From Verrucomicrobiota bacterium (GTDB lineage Bacteria > Verrucomicrobiota > Verrucomicrobiia > Limisphaerales > JACPZS01): a stretch of DNA of 32,585 bases. The notes under the pieces were generated by a model that saw only the letters and a list, made by a program, of their open reading frames with translations, was not told the DNA's origin and did no database searches. Positions within the stretch are counted from its first letter, which is position 1. Each line of letters starts with the position of its first letter. Position numbers and translations under genes: made by a program. Location: the NCBI GenBank assembly GCA_016195385.1, contig JACPZS010000218.1:1-32585 (forward strand). Direction: 5' to 3'. Positions 6,249 to 15,140 of the stretch are shown one piece after another.

Positions 6249-8255
6249 ATGACCAACCAGGCTAACTCCTTCCCTTTCCCCGGCATTCCCACGACCTCCG
6301 ACGGCGCGGGCGGCGTCGTGTGGGTCGAGACGAACATCACCCACGGCGCGTGCGCGTATCCCATCACGTCCTCGACGACGATGGGCACCGGCTACGAAAC
6401 CGAAGTCTCCAACGGCAAACAAAACCTCTGGGGCGATACGCTGACGTTCGTGCAGCCGGAGTCCGAGCACTCCGCCGCCACGACCTGCGAAGGCTTCGCG
6501 CTCGCGGGCGGGCGCGTGACGAACTTCACCTCCGGCCAGGGCCTCGTGCTGATGAAGGAAGTCCTCTACACCATTTCCGGCAAACGCCTGCCCATCGTCT
6601 TCCACATCGGCGCGCGGGCGCTCACGTCGCATTCGCTCAACGTCCATTGCGGCCACGACGACGTGATGAGCGTGTCCGACTGCGGCTGGGGCATTCTCTT
6701 CGGGCGCAACGCCCAGGAAGCCTGCGACCTCGCGCTCATTTCCCGCCGCGCGGCGGAAGCGTGCGAGACGCCGTTCATGAACGTGCAGGATGGCTTCCTC
6801 ACCACGCACACGATTGAAAACATTCTCCTGCCGGAACTCGACTTCCTCAAAGCCTACGCTGGCGATCCGAACGGCAAACTCCGCTGCCTCTTCGACCCGA
6901 AGAATCCAATGATGACCGGCGTGGTGCAGAACCAGGACTCCTACATGAAGGGCAAAATCGCCCAGCGCCACTTCTACGACCAGGTGCCCGGCGCGGTGCA
7001 GGAGGCGATGGATGAATTCTTCAAGAACACCGGACGGCGCTACTCGATGGTGGATTGCTACCGCATGGACGACGCCGATTACGCCGTCGTCGGCATGGGC
7101 GGCATGATGGAGACGGCGCAAGTCACGGTGGATTATCTGCGCGCGGAAAAGGGCCTCAAGGTCGGCGTCGTTCACGTCACTTGTTTCGCGCCGTTTCCCG
7201 CCACGCAACTCGTCGCCGCGCTCCAGAACGTCAAAGCCTGCACCGTCATCGAGCGCATGGATAATCCCCTCGCGCAATCCAACCCGCTCTCGCAGGGCCT
7301 CCGTGCCGCGTTCGCCGACGCGCTCACCGGACTCAGCTACGGCTCGAACGGCGAGTTCAAATATCCCGCCATCACGCGCATCCCGAAAATTTACGCCTGC
7401 TCCGCCGGACTCGGCTCGCGCGACGTGCGCGGCGGGCATTTCATCTCCCTCGTGAAGAACATGCTCGCGGAGAAACCGCGCGAGTATTCCGTCGTCGGCG
7501 TGAAGCATTCGCTCGCCCTCGTGGACGGCGAAGACCCGGACCTGCGGCCTGAAGGCGCGTTCTCCATGCGCGGGCATTCGGTCGGCGGCTTCGGTAGCGT
7601 CACGACGAACAAGCTCATCGCCGGATTCGTCGGCGAATTGTTCAACCTCCACGTCCAGGCGTATCCGAAATACGGCTCCGAGAAGAAGGGACTGCCCACG
7701 ACCTATTACCTCACCGTCGCGGACGAACACATCCGCACGCACAGCGAACTGAACTACGTTGAGTTCATCCCGCTCAACGACGTGAACGCCTTCAACCTTG
7801 GCAACCCGCTCGAAGGCATCGCGCAGGAGGGCAGCATCTTCATCCAAAGCCCGGAGACCGACCCGGCGGCGGTGTGGCGCGGCATCCCTGTCTATGGACA
7901 GAAGATCATCCGCAACAAACGGCTCAAGGTCTATTACCTCGACACCGTGAAGATCGCGAAAGAGATCGCGACCGACGCCGACCTCCAGCAACGAATGCAA
8001 GGCGTCTGCCTCGTCGGCATCTTCATCCGCGTGACGCCCTTCGCCGCGCGCAGCGGCATGGGCGACGAACAAGTGCTCGAATCCGTCGAGAAATACATCC
8101 GCAAATACTTCGGCAAACGCGGCGAACATGTCGTGCAGGAAAACATCAAGTGCGTGCGCGAAGGCTTGAAGAGCGTGATGAGCATCCCCGAAGACATCAT
8201 CCTCAACGGCGCCCCGGCGGCGAAGGCGAAGGAGGAAGTGGTGTTTGCGAAGTAA
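6249..8255 (+). CDS. pyruvate:ferredoxin oxidoreductase, alpha-gamma subunit
   Basis: A 668-residue subunit containing the pyrimidine-binding (alpha) domain at about residues 15-260, the second domain to about 400, and the gamma domain at about 430-640. Together with the next gene it would oxidise pyruvate with CoA to acetyl-CoA and CO2 and reduce ferredoxin or flavodoxin. Visible signatures are ACAYPITSSTTMGTGYE near the N-terminus, FHIGARALTSHSLNVHCGHD, FMNVQDGFLTTH, and MRGHSVGGFGSVTTNK at the start of the gamma domain. ATG 6249 is chosen because homology starts there; the upstream extension has no family similarity. An AT-rich tract (attttatt) precedes the ATG instead of a Shine-Dalgarno. 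In most bacteria PFOR is one chain of about 1180 residues; here it is split after the gamma domain. Another 2-oxoacid substrate cannot be excluded. Confidence 0.88.
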   Translation: MTNQANSFPFPGIPTTSDGAGGVVWVETNITHGACAYPITSSTTMGTGYETEVSNGKQNLWGDTLTFVQPESEHSAATTCEGFALAGGRVTNFTSGQGLVLMKEVLYTISGKRLPIVFHIGARALTSHSLNVHCGHDDVMSVSDCGWGILFGRNAQEACDLALISRRAAEACETPFMNVQDGFLTTHTIENILLPELDFLKAYAGDPNGKLRCLFDPKNPMMTGVVQNQDSYMKGKIAQRHFYDQVPGAVQEAMDEFFKNTGRRYSMVDCYRMDDADYAVVGMGGMMETAQVTVDYLRAEKGLKVGVVHVTCFAPFPATQLVAALQNVKACTVIERMDNPLAQSNPLSQGLRAAFADALTGLSYGSNGEFKYPAITRIPKIYACSAGLGSRDVRGGHFISLVKNMLAEKPREYSVVGVKHSLALVDGEDPDLRPEGAFSMRGHSVGGFGSVTTNKLIAGFVGELFNLHVQAYPKYGSEKKGLPTTYYLTVADEHIRTHSELNYVEFIPLNDVNAFNLGNPLEGIAQEGSIFIQSPETDPAAVWRGIPVYGQKIIRNKRLKVYYLDTVKIAKEIATDADLQQRMQGVCLVGIFIRVTPFAARSGMGDEQVLESVEKYIRKYFGKRGEHVVQENIKCVREGLKSVMSIPEDIILNGAPAAKAKEEVVFAK

Positions 8256-8290
8256 GCTGCGACAGTAAACGACCTCAACCGATTTAATTT

Positions 8291-9892
8291 ATGCCCGACA
8301 CTCTCGAAACTCCCGCCGTGGACCGCATCAACCGCGTTCCCATCACCGACGATGTCCTCAACGTGCAGGATTTCAACGAACGCATCGTCGGCGCTTACAA
8401 CGACGGCTCCGCCGAATTGGAGTTGCCCGCCGATAATTCGACGCTGCGCTCGTTCATTCCCGCCGGCACGGGCGCGCTGCGCGATTTCTCCTACATCGCG
8501 CCGGAAATTCCGCTGCTCAAGAGCGAGAACTGCGTCGCGTGCATGGAGTGCGTCACGGAATGTCCGGACACGGCCATCCTCGGCAAGGTCGTACCCAAGT
8601 CGCAACTCGAAGCCGAGCTGGCGAAGATCGCCGACCCGGTCGAACGCGACCACTACGCTAAACAGTTCGGCAAGACGACGAAGTTCTGGAACGTGTACGA
8701 GAAGAAAGGGCAGGAGCCGGGTTACTTCGGCATCTTCATCGACCCGACAAAGTGCAAAGGCTGCGCCGAGTGCGTCGATGCCTTCGGCGACCACGACGCC
8801 TTGAGCATGTTGATGAAGGACGACCAGGGTTTGAAGCGGTATCAGCGCACCTGGGATTTCTACAAAAAAATGCCCGAGACGCCGAAGTCGTTCATCAACG
8901 AAAAACTTTTGAGCGACATGATGCTCGCGGAGCGTTCGCTGCTTTATGTGGGCGGTGCCGGTTCGTGCATGGGCTGCGGCGAAGGCACGGCGTTGCGCAT
9001 GATGCTTGCGGCGACGGGATTTGTTTACGGCAAGGAGAACATTGGACTGATCAACTCGACCGGCTGCTCGACGGTTTACGCGAGCACGTATCCTTACAAT
9101 CCGTATCTCGTGCCGTGGACGAACTCGCTCTTCGAAAACGCCCCCGCCGACGCGATGGGCATCCGCGCCCGCTGGGATCAGATGGGTTGGAAGGACAAAA
9201 AGCTGTGGGTCATCGGCGGTGACGGCGCGATGCTGGACATCGGCTTCCAAAGCCTGAGCCGCATGTTGGCCAGCGGGATGAACATCAAAGTACTAGTGCT
9301 CGACACTCAAGTTTACTCGAACACGGGCGGGCAATCCTCGACCGCGAGTTACATGGGCCAGAACACGAAGTTCTCCGTCCACGGCAAGGTGCTTCAAGGC
9401 AAGACCGAGCGGCGCAAGGAACTCGCGCAGATTTGCATGATGCACCCAAACACGTTCGTGGCACAGACGAGTTGCGCGATGGGCAATCACTTCTACAAAT
9501 CGATCATGGCCGCGAACGAATACGACGGCCCGGCGGTCGTGACAGTCTATACGACCTGCCAGCCCGAGCACGGCGTCGGCGACAACATGGCTGCCGCGCA
9601 GAGCAAACTCGCGGTCGATACGCGCACGTTTCCGGTGCTCATGTACGATCCGCGCAAAGGATCGAAGATTGCCGAACGCCTCAGCCTCCAAGGCAATCCC
9701 GCGCAAAAGGAAGATTGGTACAAAGACCCGAAGACCGGTGAGTTGTTCGACTTCATCATGTTCGCCCGGAGCGAAGGCCGCTTCGCCAAACATTTCGACA
9801 AGGACGGCAATCCCACTGAACTGATCAAGGCGGCGAATCAGGATCGCCTCGAAAACTGGCGCACCTTGCAGGAACTGGCGGGGATTATTTGA
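8291..9892 (+). CDS. pyruvate:ferredoxin oxidoreductase, delta-beta subunit (ferredoxin + TPP domains)
   Basis: A 533-residue partner of the preceding gene, 35 bases downstream. A ferredoxin-like (delta) domain at about residues 70-175 has one complete motif, C81-C84-C87-C91-P. The second motif, C155-C158-C161, has F165 (TTC) where a fourth cysteine is expected. The thiamine-diphosphate (beta) domain follows: C226-MG-C229 (GSCMGCGEGTALR), C259 (STGCSTVYAS), GDG at 310-312 (GGDGAMLDIGFQSLSR), SNTGGQSS, and C423 (YTTCQPEHGVGDN). These four cysteines correspond to the ligands of the proximal cluster in single-chain PFOR. The start ATG at 8291 again follows an AT-rich tract (gatttaattt) with no Shine-Dalgarno. 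The family is certain; substrate pyruvate is inferred from overall similarity. Confidence 0.88.
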   Translation: MPDTLETPAVDRINRVPITDDVLNVQDFNERIVGAYNDGSAELELPADNSTLRSFIPAGTGALRDFSYIAPEIPLLKSENCVACMECVTECPDTAILGKVVPKSQLEAELAKIADPVERDHYAKQFGKTTKFWNVYEKKGQEPGYFGIFIDPTKCKGCAECVDAFGDHDALSMLMKDDQGLKRYQRTWDFYKKMPETPKSFINEKLLSDMMLAERSLLYVGGAGSCMGCGEGTALRMMLAATGFVYGKENIGLINSTGCSTVYASTYPYNPYLVPWTNSLFENAPADAMGIRARWDQMGWKDKKLWVIGGDGAMLDIGFQSLSRMLASGMNIKVLVLDTQVYSNTGGQSSTASYMGQNTKFSVHGKVLQGKTERRKELAQICMMHPNTFVAQTSCAMGNHFYKSIMAANEYDGPAVVTVYTTCQPEHGVGDNMAAAQSKLAVDTRTFPVLMYDPRKGSKIAERLSLQGNPAQKEDWYKDPKTGELFDFIMFARSEGRFAKHFDKDGNPTELIKAANQDRLENWRTLQELAGII

Positions 9893-9912
9893 ATGCTAGG
9901 CCACTTCGCACG

Positions 9913-10164
9913 ATGACTCTGCTCGGATACATTTTGTTCGGACTCGGCTGCCTCGCCGGACTTGTCGGCGACGTTCAGTTTCTTGTCGTTGCCTATCGGC
10001 ACGGACTGACATGGTTCTTCACATGCCTGTTCCTTCCGTTCGTGGGCTTGCTGTTTTTTCTGTTGCACGTGAGAGAGACATGGAGGCCGGTGCTTCTCTC
10101 CACTGTAGGTTTCGTTGTTGCGAGCACCGGCTACGTTATTGGCGGTTTCGGTTTTTTGTGGTGA
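9913..10164 (+). CDS. small three-segment membrane protein, unknown
   Basis: An 83-residue hydrophobic protein starting MTLLGYILFGLGCLAGLVGD, with likely membrane segments at about 3-20, 33-52 and 58-80. It begins 20 bases after the PFOR beta stop on the same strand, so it may share that transcript. A TTG at 9889 overlapping the PFOR stop could add eight residues. I do not recognise a family. Similar short inner-membrane proteins are common in Verrucomicrobia, but nothing links this one to PFOR beyond position. Confidence 0.55.
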   Translation: MTLLGYILFGLGCLAGLVGDVQFLVVAYRHGLTWFFTCLFLPFVGLLFFLLHVRETWRPVLLSTVGFVVASTGYVIGGFGFLW

Positions 10165-10278
10165 CGTAGCCCAACTATGCGTTGCCTCTAACCTGGTTCT
10201 CGCGCTTCCGGTTACAATCGTGGCCACTCGCGGGCAAACGGCTGAACTTGGGGCGTTTGTTCGAAACGCCCGGCTGAT

Positions 10279-11433
10279 TCACGGGTTCCGCGGTAGTTGA
10301 ATGCAAAATTCCGTGCGCCGTTCTTCGGGCACGGAAAGAACAGCCAGTCGGCCACCCAGATTTTTCACCGCCTCGGCAGCCAGGTAGAGGCCGATCCCGT
10401 TGTGCGGCGGCCCTTTGGTGGTAAAGAACGGATCAAAGATTTGTTCACGCACCGCCGCCGCAATCCCGGGGCCGCTGTCGGTCACGCTGATTGAGTAATT
10501 GGATTCATCCACCCGCAAAGCGACGCTGACGCGGGATGGTTGACTTCCTGCGGCGGCCTCGATGGCATTGTTCAAAATGTAAAGCAGCGCCCGTCCAAGA
10601 TCGCTGGCGACGCCTTCCCACGCGCAGTCTTCCACCAACTCGGTGACGACGTTGACTTTGCTCATCACGGCTTGAAAGTTGACGAGCGTGACCAGATCGC
10701 GCACCAGTTGATCCAACTGCACCCGTTGAATCTGCCGGCCGCCATAAGCCACGAGCAACAGGCTGCGCAGTTTCTGGCCGGCGCGTTGCAGGCTGGTATC
10801 GATCGTCTCCAGGCCTTGCTTGAGGCCGGGTGCCATATCTTCGTGCAGTTTGAGCAATTGCACGGTGCCGAGCGCGGCAGCCAGCGGGTTGTTCATCTCG
10901 TGGGCGAGGCTGACGGAAAGTTGTCCGAGCGTTTTCTGCCAGTGTTCGCTCAACATTTTCTGATGAAGCTGGTGGATTTGCGTCTGCAGCTCGATCTTTT
11001 GCTTGAGTTGATCCTGCAGTTGTTTCACGCGGAGCGCGGCTTGCGTGCGTGCGAGCAATTCCTGCTGTTGCACGGGCTTGGTGAGATAGTCGTGGGCGCC
11101 CAACTCCAGCCCGCGCACTTTGTCAGCGACATCGTCCTTCGCCGTCAGAAAAATTACCGGGATGTCCTTCGTCCGCGCCTGAGATTTCAGCCGCCGGCAA
11201 ACCTCATAGCCGTCCATGCGCGGCATCATCACATCGAGCACAACGACATCGACCAGTTGTTCATCCAAAAATTGCAGCGCTGAAGGGCCGTCCGAAAACG
11301 TGAAACACTGCATGCCGCCGGCCTTCAGGCGTAACTCCACCAACTTGAGCGCGTCAGCGTTGTCGTCCACGGCCATCACTCGCGGCAACGGCAATTCGCT
11401 GGGCAAGTCGGCAGGCGGCGGTGCTTCAGCCAT
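10279..11433 (-). CDS. response regulator receiver-histidine kinase hybrid
   Basis: A 384-residue cytoplasmic signalling protein with a receiver domain first (about residues 17-135: acidic pair D23-D24, phospho-acceptor D67 in [13 protein letters not shown], then FLTAKDD and YLTKPV). A coiled linker follows (about 140-165), then a dimerisation/phosphoacceptor helix with H178 ([12 protein letters not shown]) and a HATPase domain (N box NNAIEAA, G1 DSGPGIA, F box FDPFFTTK, G2 GIGLYLA). There is no membrane segment or sensor domain, so input probably comes from phosphorylation of the receiver by another kinase, or the protein acts in a phosphorelay. ATG 11433 is preferred over TTG 11439. No output regulator is adjacent. 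All catalytic motifs look intact. Confidence 0.88.
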   Translation of the reverse strand: MAEAPPPADLPSELPLPRVMAVDDNADALKLVELRLKAGGMQCFTFSDGPSALQFLDEQLVDVVVLDVMMPRMDGYEVCRRLKSQARTKDIPVIFLTAKDDVADKVRGLELGAHDYLTKPVQQQELLARTQAALRVKQLQDQLKQKIELQTQIHQLHQKMLSEHWQKTLGQLSVSLAHEMNNPLAAALGTVQLLKLHEDMAPGLKQGLETIDTSLQRAGQKLRSLLLVAYGGRQIQRVQLDQLVRDLVTLVNFQAVMSKVNVVTELVEDCAWEGVASDLGRALLYILNNAIEAAAGSQPSRVSVALRVDESNYSISVTDSGPGIAAAVREQIFDPFFTTKGPPHNGIGLYLAAEAVKNLGGRLAVLSVPEERRTEFCIQLPRNP

Positions 11434-11717
11434 AAACAAAAGGACAGCGGATATAGCCCCGGCGAAACATCACCGCCACGGGAGGGGCGGGATTCGTCGA
11501 AATGGAAACGGAGCGTTGGAACGTCATGATGATGCCGGCATCAAGTTTTAGAGCCGATTCATCCTGCTGAAAAAAACCGCCGGTTGGCAAATCTTAAAAC
11601 GGCTCATTTCGCGTCGCCGCGGGTCGCGGTGAGTGCCGTTGAACGACGGCGCTGGAATTTCATCCGTTGGTTCGTGGCAGTTACGCGAACAGTCACAGTT
11701 GGCGAAAGTAAAGTTCG

Positions 11718-12317
11718 TCAATGCGTGACTGCACCAGCCGCAGTGTTGCCAGCCGTCGGCGCGTGTTCTGTCGCGTGCGGCTTCAACGTGTGGGCATAAG
11801 CTGCGAGAACAATGCCGCAGACCGTGGCGGCCAGTCCGAGTTTGTAAAAGAGCTTCAAGTCCGTGAGCAGCGTCAGCGAACAAAGCACCACCGCAATGTG
11901 CAGCATGATTTCGCCGTACTCGAACCAGTGGTGCTTGTGCGCGGCGGTCTCGGCGATTTTCTTGTCGGCGTCGGCGGAAGCCACGATGCCTTTGTTTTCG
12001 GATTCGTACTCGGCGTTCTTCGCTTTGAGTTTGGCCCGTTGTTCTTCGAGCAGTTTGCGTTGGGCTTCGCCCGGTGTTCCCGCCAGATCGAACTCGATGC
12101 GTTTGAGTTCCAGTTCGTTGACGTAGCTGCGCTGGCGTTTGGATTGATACCAGGCGTAGCCGTTCGAGGCCTGCACCTCTTTGACGATCATCGTGTTCGC
12201 CTCGCCCTTGGCCAACGCGGCCACAACGGCCATGATGACGGCGATCACTGAGATAATGATGCCGATGCGTTTATGTTCGTCATTTTCCGCGTGATGAGGA
12301 ATTCCAGCGCCAGACAT
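11718..12317 (-). CDS. DUF4337 family membrane protein
   Basis: A 199-residue protein with the DUF4337 layout: short cytoplasmic N-terminus (HHAENDEHKRIGIIISVIAV), a first membrane helix at about 18-36, a soluble region rich in Lys, Glu and Ala at about 55-120 (ASNGYAWYQSKRQRSY, then a coiled region QRKLLEEQRAKLKAKNAEYE), and two more helices at about 130-150 and 155-175. The QASNxWxxYQxKxxR-like element after the first helix is the family hallmark. Function is unknown for the family. It lies upstream of the histidine kinase gene on the same strand but 284 bases away, so co-transcription is uncertain. That gap contains nothing I can assign. Confidence 0.8.
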   Translation of the reverse strand: MSGAGIPHHAENDEHKRIGIIISVIAVIMAVVAALAKGEANTMIVKEVQASNGYAWYQSKRQRSYVNELELKRIEFDLAGTPGEAQRKLLEEQRAKLKAKNAEYESENKGIVASADADKKIAETAAHKHHWFEYGEIMLHIAVVLCSLTLLTDLKLFYKLGLAATVCGIVLAAYAHTLKPHATEHAPTAGNTAAGAVTH

Positions 12318-12446
12318 ATTTTACTTTTTGAAGTGAGGAATACCGTTGATGCCGTCCGCCGCAAAGCACATTTTCGCGAAATCTGTTTTAACTTGTGCCG
12401 TTCCATTTTCCGGCCAAATCCGTCGCCAATGGTAGCGGCTTTTTCG

Positions 12447-12476
12447 TTGCCTCATCAACTTCAACAACCGTATTTT
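12447..12476 (+). promoter_or_regulatory. possible sigma70-type promoter before the beta-helix gene
   Basis: TTGCCT (12447-12452) and TATTTT (12471-12476) are separated by 18 bases. The -10-like box ends only 10 bases before the GTG start, which would give a nearly leaderless mRNA. Motif match only. Confidence 0.25.
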
Positions 12477-12486
12477 CCAAAGTGTC

Positions 12487-13845
12487 GTGAAAAGATCCAA
12501 CTGCAACTTTCTCAGTCCACTCCATCGTTTCATCCAGACTTGCCTCTGTGCGGGAATTGCCACCCTGGCCTCTGCCGCGTACGCGGCGGAGCGGCCGGCA
12601 GTCTCGACTCCGCGCGCTACTTCAGGGGATGCCGCGATTGAGCCGGACTGGTCGCAACGCCTTACGATCACCGTTGGGCCAGACCGGGCGGATCTGGTCG
12701 GCACGAATGACCGCGTGTTGCAGGCGGCGGTGGATTACGTAGCGCGACTCGGCGGCGGCACCGTCAAAGTGCTGCCGGGAAACTTTCACTTGCGCAACGC
12801 GGTCTATCTCCAATCAAAAGTTCGCCTCGTCGGCAGCGGCCGGGAGACAGTGCTGATCAAGGAGCCGTCGGTCAAAACCAAGTTGGCCGAGGACAGCGAT
12901 TGGTTCGATCAAGAAATCACACTGGCTGATGCAGCGGGCTTTGAAGTTGGCGACGGCGTGTGCCTCCGCGCGAAAAATCCGGACACAGGAGCGGATACGG
13001 TGGTCAAAAGAACTCTGGTTGCGCGTCACGACAACCGTTTCAAGCTCGACCGTCCGTTGCGGGAGAATTTCTGGAAGCTCGGCCACGCGACTGTTGCAAC
13101 GCTTTTCCCCATCCTCAGCGGCGAATTCATTTCCGATCTCGCCGTCGAAAATCTCACGCTCGACGGGAACAAGGAACACAACGACAACCTCGACGGCAAC
13201 TACGCCGGCTGCATTTTTCTCCAGGATTGCAACCGCATCACGATCCGCGGCGTGCGTGCGCGCAACTACAACGGCGACGGCATCAGTTGGCAGATTTGCC
13301 ACGATGTGCTCGTCGAGAACTGCGTTTCGGAAAACCACACGGGCCTCGGCCTGCACCCGGGTTCCGGCTCGCAGCGTCCCATCATTCGCAACTGCCGGCT
13401 TGAAGGAAACGACATCGGCATTTTTTTCTGCTGGGGCGTGAAGTACGGCCTCGCGGAAAACAACCAACTCATCGGCAACCGCGTCGGCGTTTCCATCGGT
13501 CACCGCGACACGGACAATCTCGTGGCGGGCAATGAAATTCTCCGCAGCCGCGACGTCGGCGTGCTCTTTCGCCCCGAGCGCGGCAAAGACTTCGCCGGCC
13601 ATCGCAATCGCATCGAGAACAACCGCATCATCGACAGCGGCTCGACCAACGGCGTCGCCATCGACGTGCAGGGCGCAACCGAAGCCGTGGTTCTGTCCGG
13701 CAACGAAATCGAGGAAACGCGTCAGCCCGCCAATCGCATCGCCGTGCGTCTCGGAGCGGAGACCAAGGAAATCCAAGTGCAGCGCAATCGAATCAAAGGC
13801 TTCGCTACTTCGGTGAAGCAACTGCAGGAGCCGGGTTCGCGCTGA
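12487..13845 (+). CDS. exported right-handed parallel beta-helix protein
   Basis: A 452-residue protein. The start is GTG 12487, giving a signal peptide (MKRSNCNFLSPLHRFIQTCL with a hydrophobic stretch and likely cleavage after ASAAYA, about residue 33). The body resembles pectate-lyase-like/NosD parallel beta-helices: a pectate-lyase-3 type entry (VLQAAVDYVARLGGGTVKVL, PGNFHLRNAVYL), then many short turns containing I/V-x-N (NLTLDGNKEHNDN, ITIRGVRARNYNGDGIS, VLVENCVSENHTGLGLH, PIIRNCRLEGNDIGIF, NRIENNRIIDSGSTNG). Proteins of this fold bind or cleave polysaccharides or serve as surface scaffolds; no catalytic residues can be assigned. It has its own transcript, followed by a convergent gene. 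Confidence 0.82.
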   Translation: MKRSNCNFLSPLHRFIQTCLCAGIATLASAAYAAERPAVSTPRATSGDAAIEPDWSQRLTITVGPDRADLVGTNDRVLQAAVDYVARLGGGTVKVLPGNFHLRNAVYLQSKVRLVGSGRETVLIKEPSVKTKLAEDSDWFDQEITLADAAGFEVGDGVCLRAKNPDTGADTVVKRTLVARHDNRFKLDRPLRENFWKLGHATVATLFPILSGEFISDLAVENLTLDGNKEHNDNLDGNYAGCIFLQDCNRITIRGVRARNYNGDGISWQICHDVLVENCVSENHTGLGLHPGSGSQRPIIRNCRLEGNDIGIFFCWGVKYGLAENNQLIGNRVGVSIGHRDTDNLVAGNEILRSRDVGVLFRPERGKDFAGHRNRIENNRIIDSGSTNGVAIDVQGATEAVVLSGNEIEETRQPANRIAVRLGAETKEIQVQRNRIKGFATSVKQLQEPGSR

Positions 13846-13889
13846 AAACTGGCGGGCTTTGAAGTGTAGGGACCACGAACTTGTCCGAT

Positions 13890-13922
13890 CAATTGTCCGC
13901 TCCAACTTTGTGGCGACAATTG
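13890..13922. repeat. inverted repeat between convergent genes
   Basis: CAATTGTC (13890-13897) and GACAATTG (13915-13922) form a perfect 8-base inverted repeat with a 17-base spacer, 45 bases after the beta-helix gene stop. There is no T tract, so it may be a weak terminator or a protein site. Confidence 0.45.
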
Positions 13923-14048
13923 GACGTGTCGGGCAACCGTCCGTTTTGCTCTTCCGCAAACTTTGGAGCGGCCACCCAGGACTGCGATACCGGACGGAAG
14001 ATTTGACGGAGGCGGGCCTTTGGATAGGAGGTTTGGCGTTGGAATCTT

Positions 14049-14069
14049 GGGTGTGAATGCGAAACACCC
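14049..14069 (-). terminator. hairpin downstream of the choice-of-anchor R gene
   Basis: GGGTGT-gaatgcgaa-ACACCC is a perfect 6-base stem with a 9-base loop. On the minus strand it lies 8 bases after the stop of the gene that ends at 14078. A short T run follows it on the plus strand, so it could also stop transcription of the beta-helix gene. Confidence 0.4.
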
Positions 14070-14077
14070 TTTGAAGA

Positions 14078-15073
14078 TCACGGCAATTGTTTCACGCGGT
14101 AAAATTGCTGCGGCTGCGTCAAGGCATTCGGGATCGTCACTTGCGCAGCCGTCCCGGTGCCGGTGATCGTCGTTCCGGGAACTGTCACCCATGCGCCCGT
14201 TACGAGATCGGCCCGGCTTTCGATGATGTAGCTTTGCCCGGCGAGCGCGAGGAAACTAAACCGCAGCGCATTCCCGGAAATGCTGACGCCTGCGATGCTG
14301 AGTCCCGGCGGAGTCGGTACAGCCGTGCCCTGGATGAGCATCTTGCGGTTGCTTTCATTGTCGAACACGAACCACGCCGCACCGGCGTTGCCGGATATAC
14401 CGCGCCCGAGGGCTGCGGCATCGCCGGTGGGCATAGTGAATGAATCAATCTCGCCAATATATCCAGCATCGGTGCTCAACACGACCCAGTAGCATGTATT
14501 TGCCGCGAGAGTGAAAGGCGTGGCGGGGGTCCACATGACCAATTGTTGGCCCCCCAGCAGGGTAATGGGGTTGGTCAGGCCGGAGAGATTCATAATCAGC
14601 CCGGTGCTGGCGGAAGGTTTGCCGCTCACCGGGTCGTTTGAATAGATCTGGAGCCGGACCGCGGCGGGCGGGCCTGGTGCGCCGCTGAAGTCTTGGCTGT
14701 TCAAAAGCAAACTCACTGAGTCGAGTTGGTAGGTTTGCGGTCCAAGACAAAATTTATTCGCCAGCCAAGTGTTGGCCGTGGCCTCTTCGTAGCCGTTTTC
14801 AGTGCCGCCGGTATTATCAAATATCGCGGGGGCCGCAACCGTTGGGGGGACTCCACCGATGAGGCTCTGGAATTCTCCGCTCACCGCGTAACCGCCGCCG
14901 CTCATCGGGGCCGCAGCCAACACGCGAATTGAGCCGCTCACGGTGAACCCGTTGCCCGTGCTCGTGCCGCCGCCGCTGTCGATGGCGAATGAGTCGATGT
15001 CATAATTCTGCGCGGAAACAGTCGCGGCCGCGAGGAAGGTTCCAGCCAATCCGAGGATGAGGAATGATTTCAT
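14078..15073 (-). CDS. exported choice-of-anchor R domain protein
   Basis: A 331-residue protein with a clear signal peptide (MKSFLILGLAGTFLAAATVS, cleavage after VSA, before QNYDIDSF). Residues about 80-240 form the choice-of-anchor R type domain: FDNTGGTENGYEEA, then WLANKFCLGPQTYQLDSVSL, VRLQIYSND and NTCYWVVLSTDAGYIGEIDS. The last 70 residues are a separate small domain (GQSYIIESRADLVTGAWVTV to QQFYRVKQLP) that also ends the GloVer protein at 26500-27912. No C-terminal membrane helix or PEP-CTERM-like anchor is present, so the usual anchor is replaced by that small domain. ATG 15073 is chosen because it gives the signal peptide; longer frames upstream lack one. A structured region lies upstream of the start. 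Function unknown. Confidence 0.82.
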   Translation of the reverse strand: MKSFLILGLAGTFLAAATVSAQNYDIDSFAIDSGGGTSTGNGFTVSGSIRVLAAAPMSGGGYAVSGEFQSLIGGVPPTVAAPAIFDNTGGTENGYEEATANTWLANKFCLGPQTYQLDSVSLLLNSQDFSGAPGPPAAVRLQIYSNDPVSGKPSASTGLIMNLSGLTNPITLLGGQQLVMWTPATPFTLAANTCYWVVLSTDAGYIGEIDSFTMPTGDAAALGRGISGNAGAAWFVFDNESNRKMLIQGTAVPTPPGLSIAGVSISGNALRFSFLALAGQSYIIESRADLVTGAWVTVPGTTITGTGTAAQVTIPNALTQPQQFYRVKQLP

Positions 15074-15099
15074 GACGATCTGTGCAAGGTGGACGGAGG

Positions 15100-15140
15100 A
15101 AGTCGGCGGTTGAAAGAATCCCAACGGGATTGACCGACTT
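15100..15140 (-). promoter_or_regulatory. nested inverted repeat upstream of the choice-of-anchor R gene
   Basis: Outer arms AAGTCGG (15100-15106) and CCGACTT (15134-15140) enclose inner arms AATCCC (15117-15122) and GGGATT (15126-15131) around a 3-base loop. Both stems are perfect, with an unequal internal loop (10 and 2 bases). It starts 27 bases upstream of the ATG at 15073 (minus strand), so it could be a structured 5-prime leader or the 3-prime hairpin of the preceding S74 gene. Confidence 0.45.

Noticed and set aside
6120-8129. A 669-codon open frame on the minus strand across the PFOR alpha-gamma gene
   Set aside because: It mirrors the high third-position GC of the real gene; its translation is low-complexity (Ala, Arg, Glu, Asp, Val) with no family, whereas the plus strand gives clear PFOR domains.
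11434-11717. 284-bp gap between the histidine kinase and DUF4337 genes, with a C/G-rich hairpin and A run near 11570-11590
   Set aside because: The stem is only about four pairs and is 130 bases from the gene end; not enough for a terminator call. No gene seen.
12814-14067. A 417-codon minus-strand frame opposite the beta-helix gene
   Set aside because: Antisense of the N/I/V-rich helix turns. No coherent domains, and it would overlap a gene with a good signal peptide.
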